A stretch of 46,785 nt of DNA from Dehalococcoidia bacterium (GTDB lineage: Bacteria > Chloroflexota > Dehalococcoidia > Bin125): contig JAJEJC010000004.1 in NCBI GenBank assembly GCA_022828105.1, forward strand, positions 1 to 46,785, given 5' to 3'. A program made the position numbers and the translations under genes. The notes beneath the pieces are model-generated. The model did no database searches. It was not told the origin of the DNA and saw only the letters and a list, made by a program, of their open reading frames with translations. Positions 1 through 7,718 of the stretch are shown piece after piece (within the stretch, counting starts at the first letter, position 1; each line of letters opens with the position of its first letter).

Positions 1-1103
<1,103 letters not shown>

Positions 1104-1158
1104 CGTTCGCTCTCCTGCCTGTCGTCTCGTTCGCAGTGAAGTGCCGCCCAGCGGCGGA

Positions 1159-1234
1159 TGGAGCCCGCATCCAGATTTGAACTGGAGACCTCGTTCTTAC
1201 CAAGAACGCGCTCTACCGACTGAGCTATGCGGGC
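1159..1234 (-). tRNA. tRNA-Thr (anticodon GGT)
   Basis: The minus strand folds as a cloverleaf with acceptor stem GCCCGCA/TGCGGGC, D-arm TAGCTCAGTCGGTAGAGC and anticodon stem CGTTC/GAACG. The loop TTGGTAA gives anticodon GGT, and the T-loop is TTCAAAT. The terminal CCA is encoded. It is the tRNA nearest tuf and lies about 55 bases upstream of its start, like thrT before tufB in E. coli. Confidence 0.96.
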
Positions 1235-1332
1235 CCGGATCTCTCGATGCACTGCTCCGGCTGCTGCGCTGGCTTTCACGTCGCAACCGCCGACGGCAGC
1301 GCAAACTGCCACGGCGGCTGTACGTCAATGTC

Positions 1333-1418
1333 TGGTGCCGGGGGCAGGATTCGAACCTGCGAAGCCTTTCGGCGCCGGTTTTACAGACCGGTGGTATTAG
1401 CCACTCACCCACCCCGAC
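1333..1418 (-). tRNA. tRNA-Tyr (anticodon GTA)
   Basis: A class II cloverleaf with a long variable arm, 86 nt with encoded CCA. The acceptor GTCGGGG pairs with CCCCGGC with one G-T pair. The anticodon stem CCGGT/ACCGG closes loop CTGTAAA, giving anticodon GTA, and the T-arm is GCAGG/CCTGC with loop TTCGAAT. It is the middle member of the Thr-Tyr-Thr cluster upstream of tuf. Confidence 0.96.
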
Positions 1419-1520
1419 ACTCTTCACATCTTAGCCCTACCTGCGCACCCTCTCGCCCGCTTCCGCACGACCACCAATAGCGTCATCTGTTCACCAGCAC
1501 GCAAACTGGAGTGGTTTGAG

Positions 1521-1596
1521 TGGAGCCCAAGGGGGGATTCGAACCCCCAACCTGCCGATTACAAATCGGCTGCGCTGCCAATTGCGCCACCTGGGC
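1521..1596 (-). tRNA. tRNA-Thr (anticodon TGT)
   Basis: A 76-nt cloverleaf with encoded CCA. The acceptor GCCCAGG pairs with CTTGGGC. The anticodon stem GCCGA/TCGGC closes loop TTTGTAA, giving anticodon TGT, and the T-arm is GGGGG/CCCCC with loop TTCGAAT. It is the first tRNA of the cluster read on the minus strand, corresponding to thrU of the E. coli tufB operon. The promoter should lie between here and the divergent gene at 1718, but no convincing -35/-10 pair was found there. Confidence 0.96.
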
Positions 1597-1717
1597 ACTA
1601 CTCAATCCTACGATCAGTTCGTCCGGCCGGGGTTTCTTGCACTTGACGAAACAAACTCAGTCCCTATCCTCGCAAGTGCGTTTATCTCTTCATTCGAACG
1701 CTACGCAAAGGACGCAC

Positions 1718-2452
1718 ATGACCCGCATCATGATTGCCATGCTCGCCGCCGCCCTCTTGATTGGCTCAGCGGGCCTGGCCGCCACCCAGCCCGCCGCCGC
1801 GCAACCGGGCGGACCGTCCGTCTGCCTGTCGCTTGCCCCGGGGGAGCACGAAATCTCCGCTCCGGCCCGAGACCGCGAAGGCAACGTCATCTTCCGCGTG
1901 ACGGTTGGCGAAGGCGGCGTCGTGACTGAATTCGTCGAGCCCGGCGGACAGTCGATTCCGCCCGTCGCCCTGCTCGACATCTTCACCGGAGCAGACGCAT
2001 ACCCGCTGCCCGACGGCGTCGCCATCGTCGAATGCGAAGCCGCCGCCGACAGCATGGCATCCGGCGGACAGGGCAGCGGCGAACTCTGCCTCAACCTTGA
2101 GCCTGGCAGCTACGAGGAATCGGTCAGCGCCAGCGGTCAGACCTACAACATCACCATTCATGTCGGCGAGAACGGCCGTCTGACCAGTGTCGACGTGCTC
2201 GGTCAGTCCTACTCGCCTTCCGATGCCCTGGCGCTCCTTGCGCAGTTTGGAGCCTCCGTCCCGCCCCACATCCAAATCCTCCCCTGTGAGCCGTCCGCGG
2301 CCGCCTACCCGACCACCGGGACCGGCGGACTGGCCGACGCGAACGACCGGACGGGACTGTGGGTGGCGCTCGCGACGGTCGCCGCGCTTGGGCTCGTCAG
2401 CGCATTCGCCTTGCAGCGACGCCAGCGCCAAACACGCACCGTCATCCGTTAG
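1718..2452 (+). CDS. Secreted, membrane-anchored protein with a duplicated Cys-bounded domain
   Basis: No family was recognised. The 244-residue product has a signal peptide (residues 1-28, ending in an AAA-like site) and two copies of a ~71-residue domain, C36-C106 and C124-C190. Each copy follows the pattern CLxLxPG, then VGExGxxT, GQSxxP, A-L and a final CE. The tail is YPTTG at 197-201, a hydrophobic segment at 213-231 and a basic end, which resembles a sortase signal or a simple C-terminal anchor. AAAGGA lies 5 bases before the ATG at 1718, which decides this start over upstream in-frame ATGs that fall inside the tRNA gene. The Cys pair in each copy could form a disulfide outside the cell (inference). 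The stop codon overlaps the convergent cysS stop by three bases. Confidence 0.85.
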   Translation: MTRIMIAMLAAALLIGSAGLAATQPAAAQPGGPSVCLSLAPGEHEISAPARDREGNVIFRVTVGEGGVVTEFVEPGGQSIPPVALLDIFTGADAYPLPDGVAIVECEAAADSMASGGQGSGELCLNLEPGSYEESVSASGQTYNITIHVGENGRLTSVDVLGQSYSPSDALALLAQFGASVPPHIQILPCEPSAAAYPTTGTGGLADANDRTGLWVALATVAALGLVSAFALQRRQRQTRTVIR

Positions 2453-3879
2453 AAGCGCAGCGCGCTTTCGACCAGCGAATCGGCGCCGGGCGCCTCCTCG
2501 GCCTCCTCCGGCTCGGGCAGGACCCGGCGCCATCTCGTGCCCTCCCGCGTATCCTCCAGCGCCACGCCCAGCGAGGTCAGTCGATCACGCACCGAGTCGG
2601 CCAACTCGTACTGCTTCGCGCCACGCAGCTCCTGGCGGATCGATACCAGCAGATCGATAAACGGCCCCGCGTCCGACGCGGCCGAAGTGGACACGCCGGC
2701 GAATCCCAGCCCCAGCACTCCGCCCAACTCCACCAGCGCATCACGCGCCGCGCCCGCCGGTCGATCCTCGGCGCGCGCTCGATTGATCTCCCGGGCCAGG
2801 TCAAACAGGGCTGCCAGCGCTTGCGGCGTGTTGAGATCGTCCTCGAGTGATGCGATAAACGTCTCCCGGGCCTGGCTCGGATCGATCTCCCCGTCTCCGT
2901 CCTGCAGCGGCAGCGTGGCCGCGGTTCGCAAGCGCTCCGCCCCCCGCGCGGCCGACATCAACGACTCCTCCGAGTAGGTCAACGGCGATCGGTAGTGTCC
3001 ACCCAGCACGAACATCCGTAGTCCGTCCGCTCCGTACCGATCCAGCCCCTCACGCAGCCGAACGATCTTGCCCGTCGACTTCGACATCTTCTCCCCGCCG
3101 ACCTGCATCATCGCGTTGTGCATCCAGTGCCGCACAAACGGATCGAGCCCCGAGAATCCCTCCGACTGCGCAATCTCGTTCTCATGGTGCGGAAAGATCA
3201 GGTCCATTCCGCCGCCGTGCAGATCAATCTGCTCGCCCAGGTAGCGAATCGACATCGCCGAGCATTCGATGTGCCAGCCCGGCCGGCCGGGACCCCAGGG
3301 ACTCTCCCACTGCGGTTCGCCGGGCTTGGCCCCCTTCCACAGGGTGAAATCCATCGGGTGTTCCTTCTCGACCCCGATGTCCGTCGGCTCGGCAGAGATC
3401 ATGTCGTCCAGGGTGCGACCCGAGAGCTTGCCGTATCCGGGCATTTCCCGCACGCGGTAGTACACGTCGCCGCCGGCCGGATAAGCCATCCCTCGCTCAA
3501 TCAACCCGTCAATCAGGTCAATCATCTGCGGAATCTCTTCGGTCGCTCGGGGATGCACGTCGGCGGGCGCGATGCCCAGCTCGCGCCACTCGCCCATGAA
3601 CGAGGCGATCTGGCGCTCGGCCAACTCCGTGACCGTCATCCCCTCTTGCGCCGCGCGGGCGATCAGTTTGTCGTCGACATCGGTGAAGTTGTAGACCAGC
3701 CGCACTCGCCTGCCACGCCACTCAAGGAACCGCCGCAGCGTGTCGAAAATGATGATCGACATGGCGTGGCCCAGATGCGCGTCGTCATATGGGGTGATCC
3801 CGCAGACGTACATCGAGATCGGATCATCGACCGGTCCAAACGGCTGCTTGCGGCGCGTCAATGTGTTGTACAACTCCAC
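2449..3879 (-). CDS. cysS: Cysteinyl-tRNA synthetase
   Basis: This class I aminoacyl-tRNA synthetase charges tRNA-Cys. At 476 residues it has normal length. The HIGH motif is HLGH at 35-38, the second motif is KMSKS at 264-268, and the catalytic zinc ligands are in place (C26, C206, H231, E235). The start is GTG, giving MELYNTLTRR, which aligns with the family N-terminus; a G-rich stretch upstream may act as ribosome binding site. It is the last gene of a minus-strand run behind cysE, separated by 83 bases. The cysE-cysS order is conserved in Firmicutes and related groups. Confidence 0.97.
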   Translation of the reverse strand: MELYNTLTRRKQPFGPVDDPISMYVCGITPYDDAHLGHAMSIIIFDTLRRFLEWRGRRVRLVYNFTDVDDKLIARAAQEGMTVTELAERQIASFMGEWRELGIAPADVHPRATEEIPQMIDLIDGLIERGMAYPAGGDVYYRVREMPGYGKLSGRTLDDMISAEPTDIGVEKEHPMDFTLWKGAKPGEPQWESPWGPGRPGWHIECSAMSIRYLGEQIDLHGGGMDLIFPHHENEIAQSEGFSGLDPFVRHWMHNAMMQVGGEKMSKSTGKIVRLREGLDRYGADGLRMFVLGGHYRSPLTYSEESLMSAARGAERLRTAATLPLQDGDGEIDPSQARETFIASLEDDLNTPQALAALFDLAREINRARAEDRPAGAARDALVELGGVLGLGFAGVSTSAASDAGPFIDLLVSIRQELRGAKQYELADSVRDRLTSLGVALEDTREGTRWRRVLPEPEEAEEAPGADSLVESALRF

Positions 3880-3962
3880 GGACCAACCCCCAACATGCAG
3901 TCAACTCACAGAACGTACGTCAGTCAAAGCGTAAGCCAACACGCGCCGCACGAACGACAGAC

Positions 3963-4682
3963 CTAGCCCGCCGCCGTCTCCCCCGCCCGGGACTCCGCGG
4001 CCGCCGCCTGTTCGCTCATCCGCAGCAACTCCACGCGCATCTCCGACACTGCCTGCTCCAACGCCTCAATCCGATCGTGCTCGGGGTCGGGCAGGCGCAG
4101 CACGGTGTCGTCGCCGGGGTCGTAGTAGGCCACGACGTGTCCCGGCACGCCGACTACCGTCGAGTGCTGCGGCACGTTCGACACCACGACCGCCCCCGCG
4201 CCGATCCGCGCGCCGGTGCCGATGGTCACGGCGCCGACGATCGCCGCGTTGGCCCCCACCAACACGTTGTCACCGAATGTCGGATGCCGGCGCTTCCTCA
4301 TCGTCGACGTGCCGCCCAGCGTCACGCCCTGATGCAAGTGGCAACGCCGGCCAATCCGCGCCGTCTCTCCGATCACCACGCCCATGCCGTGGTCGATCAG
4401 ACAGGGCGCCGAAATCTGCGCGCCGGGGTGAATCTCAATCCCGGTCAGATTGCGCGCCAGGTGCGACAGCAGCCTCGGTAGCACCGGCACGCCCAGTCGC
4501 AGCAGCGCGCCCGAGACCCGGTGCAGCATCAACGCGTGGATGCCGGGATAGGCGAGCAACACCTCAAGCCAGATCGTGGCGGCCGGATCGCGCTCGATCG
4601 CGAACTGGATGTCCGCCCAGGTGTCGTCGACGAACGACCAGTACCAGTCCAGGACAGCGGAGAGGCGTTGCAGCAACATCAT
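3963..4682 (-). CDS. cysE: Serine O-acetyltransferase
   Basis: CysE makes O-acetylserine from serine and acetyl-CoA, the first step of cysteine synthesis. The 239-residue product has a helical N-terminal part (1-75) and a left-handed beta-helix of hexapeptide repeats (about 80-185). It contains the family motifs IDHGMGVVIGETA, HQGVTLGGT and RHPTFGDNV. A C-terminal tail of about 50 residues is heptad-like and may be a coiled coil. The start at MMLLQRL could be either of two adjacent ATGs. It begins 9 bases after ispDF, so it is probably co-transcribed with it and with cysS. Confidence 0.95.
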   Translation of the reverse strand: MMLLQRLSAVLDWYWSFVDDTWADIQFAIERDPAATIWLEVLLAYPGIHALMLHRVSGALLRLGVPVLPRLLSHLARNLTGIEIHPGAQISAPCLIDHGMGVVIGETARIGRRCHLHQGVTLGGTSTMRKRRHPTFGDNVLVGANAAIVGAVTIGTGARIGAGAVVVSNVPQHSTVVGVPGHVVAYYDPGDDTVLRLPDPEHDRIEALEQAVSEMRVELLRMSEQAAAAESRAGETAAG

Positions 4683-4691
4683 GGGAGCAGC

Positions 4692-5885
4692 CTATACGTC
4701 CGCGCCGAACTCCACGCCAACGTCGGAGTTGGCCCCACGACGCATGCGCACCGTGGCCACCGCGTGCGTCGCAATGCCCTCGGCGCGACCTAAGGCGCCC
4801 ATCCCCTCGGCCGTCGTCGCGGCGACGTTCACCGCCGATATGTCAAGTTGCAGCGCTTCGGCAAGCATCGCACGCATCTGCTCGATGTGCGGACGCAGGC
4901 GCGGGCGTTCCGCGATCACCGTGGCATCGACCGACTGCGGACGCGCGCCTGCTTCGGCCAGCATTGCGACCGCCGCTCGCAGCATCAGCGTCGAGTTCCC
5001 GTCTCTCCACTGAGGATCCGCAGTCCCGAACTGCGCCCCGATGTCGCCGAGCCCAGCCGCGCCGAGTAACGCGTCGATGATCGCGTGCGTCAGCACATCG
5101 GCGTCCGAGTGGCCGTCCAGGCCGACCTCGCTGGGAATCTCGACCCCGCCGAGCACCAGCCGGCGACCCTCCGTGAATCGATGCGAGTCGATGCCGATTC
5201 CCGTTCGCACGTCGTACCCGGCGTCCAGCAGCGCTTCGGCGATCCGCAAGTCCTGCGGGGACGTGATCTTCGGATTGGGCGCGCCCAGGTCATGCACGAG
5301 CACCGATTCGCCGAGCCGCTCGACCAGCGCCGCATCATCCGTCGCCAATACGCCGTCTCGCCGCGCCGCCTCATGCGCGCGCCGCAACGTGGCGGCGGGA
5401 AAGACCTGCGGCGTGGCCACGGCGCGCAGCGTCGCCCGTTCCGGCGTGACCTGAATCAGCTCCCGGTCGTCAACCACCTTGATCGTGTCGACCGCCGGAC
5501 CTCCGGCGATCACACCGATCCCATCCTTCGCCAGATCGATGCACGCGGCGATCCCGTCGGCCGTGATCAGCGGGCGCGCGCCGTCATGAACGGCCACGAC
5601 ATCGACCCTGCGCAACGCCGACAATCCCGCCCAGACCGAGTCCTGCCGTTCGCGTCCGCCATTGACCAGTGCGCGAACCTTGTCCAGGTTGCGGCAGATG
5701 TCGCTCACTGCCGCGCGGTTCGCCGCCGATGTCACAACCACCAGATCATCAACCGCTTGACACGCCTCGAACGCCGAGAGCGTGCGGCTGAGCACCGGCC
5801 GACCGGCCAGATCGGCCAACAGTTTGTCTCCGCCGCCCATCCGCCTGCTGCTGCCCGCCGCGAGGACGATCGCGCCGACTCTCAC
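4692..5885 (-). CDS. ispDF: Bifunctional IspD-IspF, MEP isoprenoid pathway
   Basis: This is a natural fusion of 2-C-methyl-D-erythritol 4-phosphate cytidylyltransferase (residues 1-225) and 2-C-methyl-D-erythritol 2,4-cyclodiphosphate synthase (about 228-390), enzymes three and five of the MEP pathway. The IspD part shows LAAGSSRRMG with K21, and DGARP near 101. The IspF part shows metal ligands in GIDSHRF (D233, H235) and H259 in DGHSDAD, then GDIGAQFGTADPQW and TTAEGMGALGRAEGIA. The start is GTG, within a 4-base GTGA overlap with the PIN-TRAM gene, so translation is probably coupled. Fused IspDF is known from several phyla, while many relatives keep two genes. Confidence 0.96.
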   Translation of the reverse strand: MRVGAIVLAAGSSRRMGGGDKLLADLAGRPVLSRTLSAFEACQAVDDLVVVTSAANRAAVSDICRNLDKVRALVNGGRERQDSVWAGLSALRRVDVVAVHDGARPLITADGIAACIDLAKDGIGVIAGGPAVDTIKVVDDRELIQVTPERATLRAVATPQVFPAATLRRAHEAARRDGVLATDDAALVERLGESVLVHDLGAPNPKITSPQDLRIAEALLDAGYDVRTGIGIDSHRFTEGRRLVLGGVEIPSEVGLDGHSDADVLTHAIIDALLGAAGLGDIGAQFGTADPQWRDGNSTLMLRAAVAMLAEAGARPQSVDATVIAERPRLRPHIEQMRAMLAEALQLDISAVNVAATTAEGMGALGRAEGIATHAVATVRMRRGANSDVGVEFGADV

Positions 5886-6826
5886 GCGACCTCCTCCTCG
5901 GCCGCGAGTTGCGCGAAGATCATCCGCCCGGCCTGGGTCTGAATGACCCGCTTGACGGTCAGGTGGCGGAACTCGCCGATCGCCGATGCGCCTTCCTCGA
6001 CCACGACCATGGTGCCGTCCGGTAGATAGCCAACGCCCTGGTCCTCGCCTCGACCGGCCTCAATCACCTCGATGCTCAGGCTCTCGCCTGGCAAGGCGTT
6101 GGTCTTGACCGCGTTGGCCAGGATGTTCAGGTTCAGCGCGCGCACGCCTTCCAGCTCGGCCACCCGGGCCAGATTCGAGTCCGTCAACGCCAGCGCCGCG
6201 CCGCGCTCCTTCGCCAGCCGCACCAGCCGCGCATCCACATCGCCGTCCGCCTCGGTCGACTCGTCGTCGATCACGTGTGTCGCCACTCGTTCCTCCGTCT
6301 GCAGTCGAGTCAGCAGCTCCAGGCCGGTTCGGCCGCGCCCTCGGCGGAGTGGGTCAGAACTGTCGGCGACGCGGCGCAGTTCGTCCAGGACAAAGCGAGG
6401 CACGATGATGTCCGCCAGCAGGAATCCGCTCGCAGCCACGTCGATGATCCGCCCGTCGATGATCGCCGAGGTGTCGAGAATCACTTCCGAGGGCGCAGGC
6501 GGCCGTGCGAGTGCGACCGACTCCGCCACTTCATCCGCTCGGCCTCGCACCGTGTTGACGAAGCGCTCGACCTCGGCCCGGCGGCCCAGCGCGACACCGA
6601 TGCCGATTGGCGCGAGCAGGATCGCGACGCCGATCGGCGCGAACTCTCCGGCCGCGCCCGGCAGCGCGCCAAGCACCGGCGACAGCAGCGCCGCCGCCAC
6701 CAATGCCGCGACCAGGCCAAACCCGCCTAGCAGAATCTCCAACGTGGACAGCGAGCGCCAGATGCCCTGGCGCAGCCACCACAGTGGTCGCAATGTCCAG
6801 TCGAGCAGTTGCCGGAGCGTCTCCAT
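5882..6826 (-). CDS. PIN-TRAM domain membrane protein (YacL family)
   Basis: A 314-residue protein with N-terminal hydrophobic segments (about 28-52 and 62-80), a PIN nuclease-like domain (about 113-230) and a C-terminal TRAM RNA-binding domain (about 250-310). The PIN acidic residues are visible in ILDTSAIIDGR and VLDELRR, with DGDVDARL and LTDSNLA further on. YacL relatives are ubiquitous upstream of ispD in Firmicutes. They are presumed RNA-acting ribonucleases, but the substrate is not established. The start METLRQLL was chosen because the upstream in-frame ATG adds eight non-conserved residues. It heads the run PIN-TRAM, ispDF, cysE, cysS. Confidence 0.9.
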   Translation of the reverse strand: METLRQLLDWTLRPLWWLRQGIWRSLSTLEILLGGFGLVAALVAAALLSPVLGALPGAAGEFAPIGVAILLAPIGIGVALGRRAEVERFVNTVRGRADEVAESVALARPPAPSEVILDTSAIIDGRIIDVAASGFLLADIIVPRFVLDELRRVADSSDPLRRGRGRTGLELLTRLQTEERVATHVIDDESTEADGDVDARLVRLAKERGAALALTDSNLARVAELEGVRALNLNILANAVKTNALPGESLSIEVIEAGRGEDQGVGYLPDGTMVVVEEGASAIGEFRHLTVKRVIQTQAGRMIFAQLAAEEEVA

Positions 6827-6974
6827 GGCCCCAGGCCTCAATCGTCCCAAATGGAAATGGCGGCCATGCGGCCGCCAATTAGTCCAGAGCGGTCATCCGC
6901 CCAATAACTCCAGGCGCATCCCTGCGCACCTCAAATCATACAGGATTCCAACACGCCCGTCCCATCCGGGGCCA

Positions 6975-7085
6975 CTCTCACCGAGCGAGAGGGTCAGGGC
7001 AAGGGCCCTTCCCACTGTTCCCATCTCTCCCCCCGCCTCCGGCGGGGGGAGATGCCGAAGGCAGAGGGGGGCACTCCCCAGCCCC
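6975..7085. repeat. Palindromic intergenic repeat, left copy
   Basis: The region 6827-7173 holds no gene. Its middle is a GC-rich palindromic element. It contains a perfect 11-bp stem (7027-7037 with 7041-7051, loop TCC), followed by a 25-base stretch at 7047-7071 that recurs exactly at 35470-35494. Upstream are shorter patterns around CTCTCACCGAGCGAGAGGG. The element looks like a dispersed extragenic palindrome. It could also act as a terminator or mRNA stabiliser, although no T-run follows the stem. Confidence 0.75.
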
Positions 7086-7173
7086 GTCAACCCCACAACA
7101 CACCGCCACCCACATCGAACACCCGTGCGCATAAGATCGAACTTCCAAGCGCACGAGAGCAGGAGCCCACCCC

Positions 7174-7572
7174 ATGTCCCACGCCGCCAACCCACCCCTC
7201 CCCTTCACCAGCGACGCCATCATCGACCGTCTCCGACACCAGGCCACCAATGGGCCCGCCTACGTCCAGCACAGCGCCACCAAGGCCCTCGCTCACATCA
7301 AGGGCCTCTACGCCCAGGCTCAGTACGAAGCCAGGCTCGCCTTCGAAGCCTCCCGCGTCGCCCTGCGCGACTCGGTACAGGACGCCCCCGCCAACGACAG
7401 CGACCACGCCGACGACCGCAGCATGGGTCTCGCAGAGCGCATGGAGGGCCTCAACAACGGCACCCTCCAACCCACCCCCGAAGAACTCGCCCACTTCGAG
7501 CCGGACAACCCGGCTCAGGCCGAAGATGACGACGAAGACCACCTTGAGGAGCAGGAAGATGAACCTCCATAA
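7174..7572 (+). CDS. Small acidic protein of unknown function
   Basis: The product has 132 residues and was not recognised. The N-terminal 70 residues look helical (TSDAIIDRLRHQAT, then ALAHIKGLYAQAQYEARLAF). The last 25 are almost all Asp/Glu (AEDDDEDHLEEQEDE) and probably disordered. There is no signal peptide or membrane segment. AGGAG lies upstream of the ATG at a usable distance, and codon usage matches neighbouring genes, so it is likely a real gene. It stands alone between the palindromic repeat and a possible weak terminator. Acidic tails of this kind are common in nucleic-acid-mimic or chaperone-like proteins, but nothing here proves such a role. Confidence 0.65.
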   Translation: MSHAANPPLPFTSDAIIDRLRHQATNGPAYVQHSATKALAHIKGLYAQAQYEARLAFEASRVALRDSVQDAPANDSDHADDRSMGLAERMEGLNNGTLQPTPEELAHFEPDNPAQAEDDDEDHLEEQEDEPP

Positions 7573-7587
7573 GAGCGAGCGAACCCC

Positions 7588-7604
7588 GCGGCCTCCGCTT
7601 TTTT
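7588..7604 (+). terminator. Possible weak intrinsic terminator
   Basis: A short GCGG-CCT-CCGC hairpin is followed at once by six Ts, 16 bases after the stop of the small acidic gene. The 4-bp stem is short for a Rho-independent terminator, so this is only a candidate. Confidence 0.35.
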
Positions 7605-7718
7605 CGGGAGCGGCCATGTCACGCTCAGTCGAGTCGGCCTCAGCGCCCCATACCCCGCGCCGGACTCCATTCTGGACCGGCGCCGCCTCACCCCGTCCTC
7701 TGATAGCGTGAGTCCACA

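Noticed and set aside
1235-1332. Possible tRNA-Gly between the Tyr and Thr(GGU) tRNAs
   Set aside because: No T-loop, anticodon stem or CCA could be placed; the sequence does not fold as a tRNA.
6975-7085. CRISPR array
   Set aside because: The repeats are palindromes of varying spacing, with no regular repeat-spacer pattern and no cas genes in the window.
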